A stretch of 64,000 bases of DNA, taken from assembly GCA_017439585.1 (NCBI GenBank), contig JAFSIV010000002.1, forward strand, positions 1-64,000. The letters run 5' to 3'. The DNA comes from Clostridia bacterium (GTDB lineage: Bacteria > Bacillota > Clostridia > Oscillospirales > Acutalibacteraceae). This document shows, piece after piece, positions 22,494-31,712 of this stretch. Each line of letters starts with the position of its first letter. Within the stretch, counting starts at the first letter, position 1. Under the pieces are notes generated by a model. The model did not search any database, had not been told where the DNA came from, and worked only from the letters and a program-made list of their open reading frames with translations. The position numbers and the translations under genes were made by a program.

Positions 22494-23729
22494 TTATTCT
22501 GATTTCATTCTAAGTAAAGCTCCGTTTTTAATCGGTCTGTCAAATGGGATTTTAATTGTCATCATAGGGTGGGGAGCAGAGTCAATAAGCTCGCCCTTTT
22601 CGTTATATAACTCGTCGGTTTTAACAATAAACGGCGCCGACATAGGTTCTAAACAGTCTAGCTCCTGACCTCTTAAAAATTTGTTTTTAAGTATTGCGGT
22701 AACGCACCCGTTTTCATATCCGTTTACTATTGCCGCAACCGCATAATCTCTGACATATCCCGCATTTTCATAGGTTTGAGAGTTTTGTGGCGCTCCGAAA
22801 TAGAAGCCGGTTGAATAGGTGCGGTGGCTTATTTTATTAAGCTCGTCAGTCACCCATTCGGGACATTTCCAATTTTCGTCAGCGGTTAAGCTATCAAGCG
22901 CGCCGCGATAAGCATTGGTAACAACGGCGGTATAATAATGAGATTTTGCTCTTCCTTCAAGCTTAATACTGTCAACCCCGGCTGCGACCATTTTATTAAG
23001 GTTTTCTGCCATACATAAATCGTTTGCGTTTAAAATATAAGTTCCTTTATCGGTTTCGGTTATATCAAAATGCTGACCTGGGCGTTTTTCCTCTATCAGC
23101 GAATAACTCCAACGGCAAGGCTGAGCGCAGTCTCCTCGGTTTGCATCACGACCTGTCATATAGCTTGAAAGTAAGCATCTGGCAGAGAAGGATACACACA
23201 TAGCGCCGTGGGCAAAGGCTTCGAGTTCTAAATCCATAGGGGTTTTTGCTCTGATTTCAGCGATTTCGTGAAGCGAAAGCTCGCGAGCTAAAACGACACG
23301 TTTTGCGCCTAAATCATAAAAAGCCCTTGCAGTTTCATAATTGCATATACCCGATTGAACAGAAGCGTGAAGCTCGCAATTAGGTGCATATTTTTTAACC
23401 ATTTGGATAGTGCCTAAATCGGCGGCAATTATAGCATCTGCGCCTAAATCGTTTATGGTTTTTAAAAAGTCAGGCAGACGCGGAATTTCGCTATTATGCG
23501 GAATAGTATTGCAAGCCACATGAACCTTAACACCATTTTTATGGGCATATTCGATACCTAGTTTTAAATCCTCTAAGCCGAAATTTGAAGCTGCGGTGCG
23601 CATACCAAATTCCTCGCCTGCAAGATAAACTGCATCTGCGCCATAGTCGACAGCGGCTTTAAGTCTTGTTAAATCGCCTGCGGGGGCTAAAAGCTCAGGA
23701 AGCTTTATAATATCAGTTGAAATATTCAT
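22494..23729 (-). CDS. Peptidase U32 family protein (TrhP-like tRNA hydroxylation factor)
   Basis: The 411-residue protein shows the U32 hallmarks: PELLAPAGDLTRLKAAVDYG at the N-terminus, AFAHGAMCVSFSARCLLSSY (about 163-182), a Cys pair in RGDCAQPCRW and SIKLEGRAKS. E. coli TrhP and Bacillus YrrN/YrrO, members of this family, are needed for prephenate-dependent 5-hydroxyuridine in tRNA; peptidase activity is doubtful. ATG lies inside the end of mltG (17-nt overlap). mltG-U32 adjacency is common in Firmicutes. Confidence 0.88.
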   Translation of the reverse strand: MNISTDIIKLPELLAPAGDLTRLKAAVDYGADAVYLAGEEFGMRTAASNFGLEDLKLGIEYAHKNGVKVHVACNTIPHNSEIPRLPDFLKTINDLGADAIIAADLGTIQMVKKYAPNCELHASVQSGICNYETARAFYDLGAKRVVLARELSLHEIAEIRAKTPMDLELEAFAHGAMCVSFSARCLLSSYMTGRDANRGDCAQPCRWSYSLIEEKRPGQHFDITETDKGTYILNANDLCMAENLNKMVAAGVDSIKLEGRAKSHYYTAVVTNAYRGALDSLTADENWKCPEWVTDELNKISHRTYSTGFYFGAPQNSQTYENAGYVRDYAVAAIVNGYENGCVTAILKNKFLRGQELDCLEPMSAPFIVKTDELYNEKGELIDSAPHPMMTIKIPFDRPIKNGALLRMKSE

Positions 23730-25002
23730 AAATCCATTGTTTTCCTTGTTTGAGTTTTGCTATGGTTGCATTTTGCTCTGCCATAGTTTTATGGAAATAA
23801 AAATTACCGCTGCTATCGGTCACAAAATAATAGTAATCAGAGGTTTTGGGATATAAAGCGGCATTTATAGCATCAATTCCCGGAGAGCAGATGGGTCCGG
23901 GTGGAAGTCCCTTAATAGCGGAAAAATCATTATCTGCTTGGGTATTGTATCTTCCGTCATCCTGATTAAAACTATCTCCGTAAAACAGGGTGGGGGAAGA
24001 GCCTAATGTTCCGCCTGTTTCAGCGGCATTAAGTCTATTATAAAATACGCTTGAAACACCCTTCATATTTTCTTTAAGGCGTTCTTTTGCAACGGCAGTT
24101 TTAGCGTCAATTCCGGCTTCAAGTTGGATAATAGATGCCATAGTTAGAATTTCGTTCATTGAATAACCTAATTCATCAGCTCGCTTAAACATTTCGTCCG
24201 TTATTTTAATTTCCGATTGCTGTATCATACGCTCGATTGCTAATTTAGCACAGGTTTTGCCATCATAAAAAGAATAGAAGCTATAAGTATCAGGGAATAA
24301 ATAACCCTCTAATGTGTGGTAGGTTTTAACATCGTCGGCACATTTTAAGAGCTTTGATTCTCTCTTAACCTCTTCAAGAGCTTCAAGGAATTCAGACCTT
24401 GTGCATACGCCCGCTTTTTCTAAAATAGTTGTGATACCGGGGACGGTGACCTTTTCGCTGTTAACATTTTTGGTAAAATCATTAATGCCTGTACCTTCGG
24501 GTATGGTAACCTCAACCGATTCTGCCTTTGCACCCTCGTTTATAAGCATTTGGCACAAGCCTTCATAACCCGCTTCGGTATTGAAGGTATAAAGACCGTA
24601 TTTAAACTGATTGTCATAACCTTTAAGCTTTGCATAAACTCTGAAAAGCATAGGGATTTTTACGGCGCCACTATCTTTTAATTGCTCTGCGATTTGAGAA
24701 GCAGGAGTGCCGAGATTTATGTCCATCGTAGTGTCATGACCTCTACCGAAGCCTAAGCCCATATAGTCAGCCCCCGCATAAATGATACCGAAGCCGAGAG
24801 AAACTGACACAATAATAATAGCCAAAATCCAAACAATTACTTTTATAGGATTATCGCCTTTTTTCTCTTTTTTTGCCTTTTTATTTTTCCTTGATTTTTT
24901 CAAAGGCTCAGCTTCAAAATTTTCTTCAATTTCAAAGCCTTTGCCGATTATAAAATCATCATCAGAGCCGTTTTCAAGAAATTCGTTTTTATTCTCTTCC
25001 AT
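23713..25002 (-). CDS. mltG: Endolytic murein transglycosylase MltG
   Basis: The 429-residue protein has an acidic/Lys-rich cytoplasmic N-terminus, one membrane anchor (about 55-78) and an external YceG domain. Family motifs are ASIIQLEAG (about 287), SSVFYNRLN and LPPGPICSPG. MltG cleaves nascent glycan strands. The conserved segment usually reads ASIVEKEA; here the first Glu is Gln and the second Glu is kept, so activity may depend on the second. Confidence 0.9.
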   Translation of the reverse strand: MEENKNEFLENGSDDDFIIGKGFEIEENFEAEPLKKSRKNKKAKKEKKGDNPIKVIVWILAIIIVSVSLGFGIIYAGADYMGLGFGRGHDTTMDINLGTPASQIAEQLKDSGAVKIPMLFRVYAKLKGYDNQFKYGLYTFNTEAGYEGLCQMLINEGAKAESVEVTIPEGTGINDFTKNVNSEKVTVPGITTILEKAGVCTRSEFLEALEEVKRESKLLKCADDVKTYHTLEGYLFPDTYSFYSFYDGKTCAKLAIERMIQQSEIKITDEMFKRADELGYSMNEILTMASIIQLEAGIDAKTAVAKERLKENMKGVSSVFYNRLNAAETGGTLGSSPTLFYGDSFNQDDGRYNTQADNDFSAIKGLPPGPICSPGIDAINAALYPKTSDYYYFVTDSSGNFYFHKTMAEQNATIAKLKQGKQWIYEYFN

Positions 25003-25012
25003 TTTAAACCTC

Positions 25013-25549
25013 TCAGTATCGCATTTGTTCTTTTAAAGCGTTTGCGGTTTCATAATCCTTTAAAAATTCAAGTATTTTAAAACCAAAATCAAAAGCTGCG
25101 CCTGCACCGTAGGCAGTTATGATATTACCGTCCGCTTCAACGCGATTTTCGGTTACAAAAGCATCGGTCAAATCCTTTTCAAAGCCTTTAAAACAACAAG
25201 CTTTTTTATTTTTTAGCAAGCCTTTATGTCCCAAAATAGAGGGAGCAGCACAAATAGCAGAAATTAAAAGACCGCTTTTATAAGAGTAATCTAAAAATTC
25301 TTGAACAGTATCGCTTTTTTCAAGGTTAAGAGTTCCGGGCATACCGCCTGGGAGAATAATACCCTCTAAATTATCGGTTTGAGCTTCATTTTCTGAAATA
25401 TCGCATAAAACTTTAATGTTATGCGATCCTGAAATAGTTTTAGACCCAATTCCAACCGTTTTTACCTCGATATTAGCTCTTCTTAAAATGTCAACAGGTG
25501 CCAGAGCTTCGCATTCCTCGAAACCATCAGCTAAAAATACATAAATCAT
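25013..25549 (-). CDS. DJ-1/PfpI family protein
   Basis: The 178-residue flavodoxin-like protein has ADGFEECEALAPVDILRR with the conserved Glu, GGMPGTLNL and the nucleophile elbow ISAICAAPSIL (Cys near 99). This is the DJ-1 branch (YajL/ThiJ-like) linked to protein or glyoxal quality control; activity within the family is debated. It lies 3 nt after tmk and 10 nt before mltG in the same operon. Confidence 0.9.
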   Translation of the reverse strand: MIYVFLADGFEECEALAPVDILRRANIEVKTVGIGSKTISGSHNIKVLCDISENEAQTDNLEGIILPGGMPGTLNLEKSDTVQEFLDYSYKSGLLISAICAAPSILGHKGLLKNKKACCFKGFEKDLTDAFVTENRVEADGNIITAYGAGAAFDFGFKILEFLKDYETANALKEQMRY

Positions 25550-25552
25550 AAT

Positions 25553-26221
25553 TTACTCCGAATATAGTTTTAATACACTCTGCAAAACATCATTTGCAAT
25601 ATCTTCGATTGTTCTGGCTTCGCCGCCTTTTGAACAGTCTATAATCTCCCAGTTTGAAAACTCAGCGGTGAAAATAGCCGCTTTGCGACATTTAGCAAGA
25701 TATTCAGTATCGCTTTCGTGAATATCTTTTTTATTTTCATCGCCCTTGTATCTACCGGTTAAAAGCTTTTGAGAAACCTCAATAGGCATATCAAGGAAAA
25801 TAACCTTATTGGGTTTTGGTATTCCGATTTTATTATATTCAAAATCATAAAGCCAAGACAAAAAGCTTTCCCATTCGGCTTCGGGGAGTTTTGAGGCTTG
25901 GTGAACTGCGTTAGAGGTTGTGTATCTTCCTGAAACTATTGTTCCGCCATTATTATAGTATTCACCCCAAGAGGTTTTAAAAGATGCATAGCGGTCTGCG
26001 GCATAGAAAACCGAGGCGGCAAATGCATTAACATCGCCAGGCTTTTTGCCAAAATCACCCGCTAAATACATTTTAACAAGGGTGCTTGAAAGACTATCAT
26101 AATCAGGAAAAGAGACCGCCTTGCAGTCTATATTCTGAGCTTTTAGATTTTTATTAAGAAGTTCGAGTTGGGTGGATTTACCGCTACCGTCAAGACCTTC
26201 TATAACAATAAGTTTACCCAT
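25553..26221 (-). CDS. tmk: Thymidylate kinase
   Basis: The 222-residue P-loop kinase phosphorylates dTMP to dTDP. P-loop GLDGSGKST (about 9-17), the DR-type motif AADRYASF (about 76) and LTGRYKGDENK (lid region) are present. It overlaps thyX by 8 nt, linking the two sequential steps of dTTP synthesis. The DRY motif, normally followed closely by H, is slightly divergent. Confidence 0.92.
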   Translation of the reverse strand: MGKLIVIEGLDGSGKSTQLELLNKNLKAQNIDCKAVSFPDYDSLSSTLVKMYLAGDFGKKPGDVNAFAASVFYAADRYASFKTSWGEYYNNGGTIVSGRYTTSNAVHQASKLPEAEWESFLSWLYDFEYNKIGIPKPNKVIFLDMPIEVSQKLLTGRYKGDENKKDIHESDTEYLAKCRKAAIFTAEFSNWEIIDCSKGGEARTIEDIANDVLQSVLKLYSE

Positions 26222-26987
26222 GTTTTTTAAGTTCCTTATAAAAATTTCTAACCTCTTGCGCGTTTCCGCAAGACATTTTACCCTCTGAGCATTTTCCTTT
26301 TATGCAAGAGGGACCTGCATTTTTAAATAAATTTGGCGCAACCTCAGAAACCAAAGCTAGCATTTGGTTTGCAATATCCTGAATTTCCCATTGAGCACGC
26401 TTGCAGCAACGAACCTTAAAGAAATTCTGCAAAGACCTTGCGTTCATAGTCATAATCATTTGAGTTTCGCAAGCATTAGGCAAAACAAATCTAGCATCTT
26501 CAATAGCTTTCTTTTCAGCCATTCTTTCGGCAGTTTTCTGGTCTTTGCCCTCGGCTAAAAAGCTTTTTATGTGTTTTTCTTTTAAGATTTCAGTTAATCG
26601 GTCGTATTTTCTTTGGTCCTCAGCCATAATTTCATCGTAGATTTCTAAGGCTTCGGGAACTTCTGCAATTTCGGGAGGGGTTACATATTCAAAGCTGCCC
26701 TCTCTTACATAGCGCTGACTTTTAACCGAGAAAGATGCCATTCTATGCCTTGTTATTTGGGCTAAAAGAGCTCGCGAAACACCCTCGATACCAAAGGTGA
26801 AGCTTGCATGTTCAATCGGGCTTTCATGACCGATTTCAGCTAGCATCTCAACAAAAGAAGCCGCCTTTTCGTCGGTCAAATTATCGGTGAGCCCTGTTAT
26901 GGTTGAACTACTGTAACAAAGCTTTGCAGCAGAAGCTACGGTGTGCTCAGGGTTTGGAGTATGAGCTAATAAATATACTTTTGCCAT
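26214..26987 (-). CDS. thyX: FAD-dependent thymidylate synthase
   Basis: The 257-residue protein carries the ThyX motif RHRMASFSVKSQRY (RHRx7S type, about 81-94) and HESPIEHASFTF. ThyX methylates dUMP using methylenetetrahydrofolate, FAD and NADPH, without needing the DHFR cycle. The C-terminus has a Cys-rich tail (CIKGKCSEGKMSC, about 229-241) that I do not recognise as part of the core fold. First gene of the operon, behind a sigma-A promoter. Confidence 0.95.
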   Translation of the reverse strand: MAKVYLLAHTPNPEHTVASAAKLCYSSSTITGLTDNLTDEKAASFVEMLAEIGHESPIEHASFTFGIEGVSRALLAQITRHRMASFSVKSQRYVREGSFEYVTPPEIAEVPEALEIYDEIMAEDQRKYDRLTEILKEKHIKSFLAEGKDQKTAERMAEKKAIEDARFVLPNACETQMIMTMNARSLQNFFKVRCCKRAQWEIQDIANQMLALVSEVAPNLFKNAGPSCIKGKCSEGKMSCGNAQEVRNFYKELKKHG

Positions 26988-27029
26988 TTATTATCAATTC
27001 CTTTCGAAACCTATATTATAGTCTATATT

Positions 27030-27058
27030 ATTATACAATATAATCTTTAAAGATTCAA
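27030..27058 (-). promoter_or_regulatory. Sigma-A promoter of the thyX operon
   Basis: Minus strand TTGAAT (complement of 27053-27058), 17 bp, TATAAT (complement of 27030-27035). Confidence 0.8.
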
Positions 27059-27088
27059 CAAAAAATTACTTAATTTTCATAGCAAAAT

Positions 27089-27120
27089 AAAAGGCACAGT
27101 TTTCAAAAACTGCGCCTTTT
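27089..27120 (-). terminator. Terminator after the lipid kinase gene
   Basis: Arms AAAAGGCGCAGTTTT/AAAACTGTGCCTTTT (one G:U pair) lie 7 nt after the stop. Confidence 0.85.
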
Positions 27121-27127
27121 TAAAGAT

Positions 27128-28000
27128 TTATACTTTAACGGTTTCTTTCGCGGAAATTGCGGTATATGAAATAACATCCAATATTGTTTCACCGTCAATT
27201 TGCAAGGCGGTTGGTCGGTCAAACTCGACTGTTATCTCTTTGCCCTCTAAAATTTCAACTAACTTAGTGTGCTTTATGTGTTCACCCTTAAATATAGAGG
27301 GGAATAGCATAAGAGTTTTAAGTTTTCCTGAACTGTGGAAAATCATAGTTGATAGTGTGCCGTTTATATTTTTACGGTCTTGATTAGGGGTTGGAATCAT
27401 ACCGCCGCCGTAATATCTTCCGTGCATAGTGGGGGCAATCCAAACCTTTTTGTAGGTGTTTGTCTTGCCGTCAACCGTAACGGTGGCATTGGTTGGTTTA
27501 TAGTGGAATAAAAGACCTTTTATTGCAATAGAAGTATAATTAACCTTTTTATTTGAGTTTTCTTTAATCTTATCCCCAACCTCGCAGCAGTAACCGTCAA
27601 TACCGTAGCCTACTCCGTTTATAAAACGGTAGGTTTTATCTTTAACCGTAACAGTCGGTAAATCTTTTATGTATTCATTTATAGAGAAAGGCTTAGAGCC
27701 TTTTTTATAACCTAAATCTGCCGCAAAATCGTTACCGGTTCCAAACGGATAATAGAGGATATCGTTTTTAATTTCGATGCCTTCTGTTTCATTGACAAAG
27801 CGGTTAATAGTACCATCTCCGCCGCAGAGAATTATAAAATCATCAGCTTCTAGTTTTGAAAAAAATTCTTTATAATCCTCAATGGAAACAATATTTAGAA
27901 ATTCTAATTCGCTATTGATTTTTCCTTCAACGAGTTTAATATTTTCAAGATTTGTTTCAAATCCTGCCTTTAAATTATAAAGAACATAACCCTTAGACAT
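27128..28000 (-). CDS. Diacylglycerol/lipid kinase family protein
   Basis: The 290-residue protein has the catalytic-domain motif CGGDGTINRFVNE (about 59-71), PFGTGNDFAADLG (about 85) and FINGVGYGIDG. These define the DagK/YegS/BmrU superfamily that phosphorylates diacylglycerol or related lipids. A C-terminal LQIDGE with beta strands completes the fold. Monocistronic: own promoter and terminator. Substrate unresolved. Confidence 0.88.
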   Translation of the reverse strand: MSKGYVLYNLKAGFETNLENIKLVEGKINSELEFLNIVSIEDYKEFFSKLEADDFIILCGGDGTINRFVNETEGIEIKNDILYYPFGTGNDFAADLGYKKGSKPFSINEYIKDLPTVTVKDKTYRFINGVGYGIDGYCCEVGDKIKENSNKKVNYTSIAIKGLLFHYKPTNATVTVDGKTNTYKKVWIAPTMHGRYYGGGMIPTPNQDRKNINGTLSTMIFHSSGKLKTLMLFPSIFKGEHIKHTKLVEILEGKEITVEFDRPTALQIDGETILDVISYTAISAKETVKV

Positions 28001-28040
28001 AGTAAAATCTCCTCGTATTAAATTTTAATCCGCAACGAAA

Positions 28041-28069
28041 ATTATACTACATAAAATTACTATTTTCAA
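28041..28069 (-). promoter_or_regulatory. Sigma-A promoter of the lipid kinase gene
   Basis: Minus strand TTGAAA (complement of 28064-28069), 17 bp, TATAAT (complement of 28041-28046). Confidence 0.8.
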
Positions 28070-28096
28070 CTAAAAATTACCTTTTTCGACAAAATG

Positions 28097-28124
28097 AAAT
28101 GGGCAACCGTTTGGTTGCCCATTT
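28097..28124 (-). terminator. Terminator after the lipase gene
   Basis: Perfect arms AAATGGGCAACC/GGTTGCCCATTT with a 4-nt loop, 13 nt after the stop. Confidence 0.8.
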
Positions 28125-28136
28125 AATATAAAAATA

Positions 28137-29054
28137 TTATTTTCGCAAAAATTTCAGAATATCGTTTGAAACTTCGTCTTTTAGGCTGTCATTCAGTATT
28201 TCGTGGCGGCAGTTTTCATAGAGCTTGATTTCTGCACTATTTCCGTTCTTAATCAGCTTGTTATAAACCCAAACAACTCCTTTACCGTAATTACCGACAG
28301 GGTCTTGGTCGCCCGCGATTAAGAGAATAGGAGTATGGAAATTTAAGCTTTTAAACCAAGCGTTTCGGTTAGAATAGGAGTTTAGCTTTATAAGGTCGTG
28401 CATTGCGCTGACGGTGAAAAAATAGTTGCAGAATTTATCGTTTCGGTATTTTTCAATAATTTCTGTGTCTTTTGTTAGCCATTCGCGACCTGTATTTCCA
28501 TTAAAACGTTTGTTATAAGAGCCGAAAGCCATAGAATAAACCAGTTTTGAAATATGTTTTTTCCCTCTTAAAAAGCCGATAATATCGGTAGTTAACAAAC
28601 CTAAAGGAGCTAGCGGATTTTTGCCACCTGTACCGCAAAAAATAACCTTTTCGTAAGCTTCCTTAAAGCTTTCTGCCGCTAATCTTGCAATAAAAGAGCC
28701 CATAGAATGACCAAAAAGATATAGCGGAAGCATAGGGTACATATTTTTAACAACATTTTCAAATGCGTTTACATCATTTACTAAATATTTCCAACCGTTA
28801 TGATAAGCTATAAAGCCTAATTCGGTATCATCCTTTGCAGTTTTTCCATGACCTAAATTATCATAGCCGAAAGCAACATATCCGCTTTCTGCTAAGAAAC
28901 TCATAAATTTATCATAGCGTTCGATATGCTCGGTCATGCCGTGAATAATATGAAATAAGCCTTTAATATCGCCGGAGGGAATATAGATTTTACCCTGCAA
29001 GGTATGTATATTATCGGTGCTCGGTACAGACAGACTCTTTACTTCAAAAGACAT
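28137..29054 (-). CDS. Alpha/beta hydrolase, monoacylglycerol lipase-like
   Basis: The 305-residue hydrolase has HGMTEHIERYD (oxyanion and lid region, about 38-48), the nucleophile elbow LFGHSMGSF (Ser near 115), the acid in LIAGDQDPVG (about 249) and the catalytic His in ENCRHEILND (about 284). This matches monoacylglycerol lipases/lysophospholipases. No signal peptide, so cytoplasmic. It starts 4 nt after glpK, which fits release of glycerol from lipids for phosphorylation. Confidence 0.88.
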   Translation of the reverse strand: MSFEVKSLSVPSTDNIHTLQGKIYIPSGDIKGLFHIIHGMTEHIERYDKFMSFLAESGYVAFGYDNLGHGKTAKDDTELGFIAYHNGWKYLVNDVNAFENVVKNMYPMLPLYLFGHSMGSFIARLAAESFKEAYEKVIFCGTGGKNPLAPLGLLTTDIIGFLRGKKHISKLVYSMAFGSYNKRFNGNTGREWLTKDTEIIEKYRNDKFCNYFFTVSAMHDLIKLNSYSNRNAWFKSLNFHTPILLIAGDQDPVGNYGKGVVWVYNKLIKNGNSAEIKLYENCRHEILNDSLKDEVSNDILKFLRK

Positions 29055-29058
29055 AAAA

Positions 29059-30549
29059 TCACTCCTTTAAATCGGAAAATGTTCTACTAACCGCTAATTT
29101 CCAACCGTTTAGTAAGTCCTTTCTTTCGGTATAGCTTATAGTTGGATTATATTCGGTTTTGCCTGAAAAAATTTCAATGATTTCGGATTTATCTTTCCAA
29201 AATCCAACCGCTAAGCCTGCCAAAAAAGCGGCTCCCAAAGCGGTGGCTTCACTGCAATCGGGTTTAATTATTTTAATATCAGAAATATCTGATTGAAATT
29301 GCATTAAAAATTTGTTTTGAGCGGCGCCACCGTCTGCTTTAAGAGAGGAAAATTCAATACCGCTATCCGATTTCATAGATGTTAATAAATCGTTTGTCTG
29401 AAAGGCGATAGATTCTAGCGCTGCTCTTATAATATGGTTTTTATTACTACCGCGAGTAAGCCCTGATATAGTGCCTCTGGCATACATATCCCAATAGGGC
29501 GCGCCTAATCCTGCAAAGGCGGGAACTATATAAACTCCTCCGTTGTTTTCAACCAAATTTGCATATTTTTCACTATCGGCAGAGTTTTTTATTAAGCCTA
29601 ATTCGTCTCTGAGCCATTGTATAACTGCACCGCCGACAAAAACACTGCCTTCTAAGGCATATTTGGTTTCTTCACCATTTTCAAAGGCGGCTATTGTTGT
29701 TAAAAGACCGTTTTTGCTCTCAATAGCGCAAGAGCCTGTATTCATAAGCAAAAAGCAACCCGTTCCGTAGGTGTTTTTTATATCACCCTCATTAAAGCAA
29801 CGCTGACCGAAAAGGGCGGCCTGTTGGTCGCCTGCTATACCGCAAACGGGAATATTTTTGCCTAAAATATTAATTTCACCGTAAATCTCGCTGCTTGATT
29901 TAACCTTTGGTAACATACATTCGGGAATATCAAAGATTTCTAACAATTTTTTATCCCAACAAAGCTTATGTATATCAAAAAGGAGAGTTCGGGAGGCGTT
30001 GGTATAATCAGTGACATGGATTTTACCGTTTGATAATTTCCAAATAAGCCAGGTATCAATAGTTCCGCAAAGAAGCTTGCCTTTATTGGCTTTTTCTCTT
30101 GCACCCTCAACATTATCGAGTATCCATTTGATTTTCGTGGCACTGAAATAAGCATCAATTTTAAGACCGGTTGTTTTTTTAATATAGTCCTCTAAACCGT
30201 CTTTTTTAAGCTGTTCACATATATCGGCGGTTCTTCTGCATTGCCAGACTATTGCATTATAAACAGGATTTCCGCTATCTTTATCCCAAACTATGACCGT
30301 TTCGCGCTGGTTGGTTATACCGATACCTGCGATTTCTTCTGCATTAGCATCAATTTGGGTGATAGCTTCGGTTAAAGCGGAGTATTGAGCAGAATAAATT
30401 TCTAACGGATTATGCTCAACATAACTCGGCTTTGGATATATTTGAGTAAACTCGTGCTGAGCGGTTGAAACGGCATTACCGTTTTTATCAAAGAGTATTG
30501 CTCGGGCACTCGTTGTACCTTCGTCTAAGGCTAAAATATATTTTTTCAT
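29059..30549 (-). CDS. glpK: Glycerol kinase
   Basis: The 496-residue FGGY kinase makes glycerol-3-phosphate. N-terminal phosphate loop [15 protein letters not shown] (the usual DQGTTS has Glu here), [13 protein letters not shown], the FGGY signature near [33 protein letters not shown] and [13 protein letters not shown] are present. It lies in a minus-strand cluster ychF-alr-glpK-lipase with short gaps. No glpF or glpD is nearby. Confidence 0.95.
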   Translation of the reverse strand: MKKYILALDEGTTSARAILFDKNGNAVSTAQHEFTQIYPKPSYVEHNPLEIYSAQYSALTEAITQIDANAEEIAGIGITNQRETVIVWDKDSGNPVYNAIVWQCRRTADICEQLKKDGLEDYIKKTTGLKIDAYFSATKIKWILDNVEGAREKANKGKLLCGTIDTWLIWKLSNGKIHVTDYTNASRTLLFDIHKLCWDKKLLEIFDIPECMLPKVKSSSEIYGEINILGKNIPVCGIAGDQQAALFGQRCFNEGDIKNTYGTGCFLLMNTGSCAIESKNGLLTTIAAFENGEETKYALEGSVFVGGAVIQWLRDELGLIKNSADSEKYANLVENNGGVYIVPAFAGLGAPYWDMYARGTISGLTRGSNKNHIIRAALESIAFQTNDLLTSMKSDSGIEFSSLKADGGAAQNKFLMQFQSDISDIKIIKPDCSEATALGAAFLAGLAVGFWKDKSEIIEIFSGKTEYNPTISYTERKDLLNGWKLAVSRTFSDLKE

Positions 30550-30564
30550 ATTGCGCCTCTCAGT

Positions 30565-31689
30565 TTAAAGAATAATTCTGGGAACTCTCGGCGATATACC
30601 GCATACAATTTCATAGTTAATAGTATTGCAAATATTTGCAAGGGTTTCAACCGGAAGCTCTTTGCCGAAAAGTATAACCTCGTCGCCAAGCTTAATATCC
30701 TCTATATCGGTAACATCAACACTTAACTGGTCCATACAAATTCGACCTAAAACTTTGGCTTTTTTGCCGTTTATCAAAACAAACGCTTTGTTAGATAAGA
30801 CTCTGGGATAACCGTCTGCATAGCCTGCGGCAACCGTTGCAATCTTAATTTTTTTATCTGCTTTAAAGGTTCTGCCATAGCTTACGGTATCGCCCTCTTC
30901 TATTTCCTTAACCATAGAAACAACCGATTTTAAGGTCATTACGGGGGTGAATCTTTCGTCAATACTAAGCTCAGCTGAGGGGGTGAGTCCGTATAAAATA
31001 ATACCCGGTCGGCAAAGGTCAAAATGCTTATCAAAGTCGTTTATTATTCCTGCCGAGTTGCAACAATGGCAAATTTTTGGGTTAAAACCGTTTTCTTTAA
31101 AAATTTTAACTGCATTTTTAAAGCGGTTATACTGAATATTTGTAAAACCGTCTTCTTCGTTTTCGTTTCGGTCAGCAACTGCAAAATGGGTGAATATGCC
31201 TTCAAGTATAAAGCCTTCCATTTTAGCGGCTGATATTGCCTCGTTTATACCGTCTAAACTGTCTTTTCGGCAGTTGAAACCAAGCCTTGACATACCTGTA
31301 TCCAGCTTGATATGTATATTTATTTTGACGTTTTCTTCCTGTGCAACCGCTGATAAAGTGGATGCATATTCGGTTGAATAAACGCATTGGGAAATGTTTT
31401 TCTCGGCTAAAAGCTTAGCTTCGGTAACAGGGGTATAGCCTAAAATTAAAATAGGCTTTGTTATCCCAATTTCTCTAAGCTGCAAAGCTTCCTCTATGTT
31501 GGAAACTGCGAAAAAATCAGTGCCCATTTCTTCTAAAACAGGTGCGATTTCGGACACCGAATGTCCGTAAGCATTTGCCTTAACAACCGACATTATTTTA
31601 GAGCCATTTGTTATTTCTTTAATTAAGTTAAAGTTAGTTTTCAGGGCATTTAAATCAATTTCTGCCCAAGTTCTGTGTGAAAAAAGCAA
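30565..31689 (-). CDS. alr: Alanine racemase
   Basis: The 374-residue PLP enzyme interconverts L- and D-alanine for peptidoglycan. The PLP lysine is in SVVKANAYGH (about 38), and the second catalytic residue is Tyr in TVSYGRTF (about 269). AGYADGYPR and the C-terminal RVPR are conserved. It starts at TTG or an equivalent near CTTGC after the GTGTAAAC region; 23 nt separate it from ychF. A biosynthetic rather than catabolic role is likely in this core-gene setting. Confidence 0.94.
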   Translation of the reverse strand: MLFSHRTWAEIDLNALKTNFNLIKEITNGSKIMSVVKANAYGHSVSEIAPVLEEMGTDFFAVSNIEEALQLREIGITKPILILGYTPVTEAKLLAEKNISQCVYSTEYASTLSAVAQEENVKINIHIKLDTGMSRLGFNCRKDSLDGINEAISAAKMEGFILEGIFTHFAVADRNENEEDGFTNIQYNRFKNAVKIFKENGFNPKICHCCNSAGIINDFDKHFDLCRPGIILYGLTPSAELSIDERFTPVMTLKSVVSMVKEIEEGDTVSYGRTFKADKKIKIATVAAGYADGYPRVLSNKAFVLINGKKAKVLGRICMDQLSVDVTDIEDIKLGDEVILFGKELPVETLANICNTINYEIVCGISPRVPRIIL

Positions 31690-31712
31690 GTTTACACAAC
31701 CTTTAAAATAAA

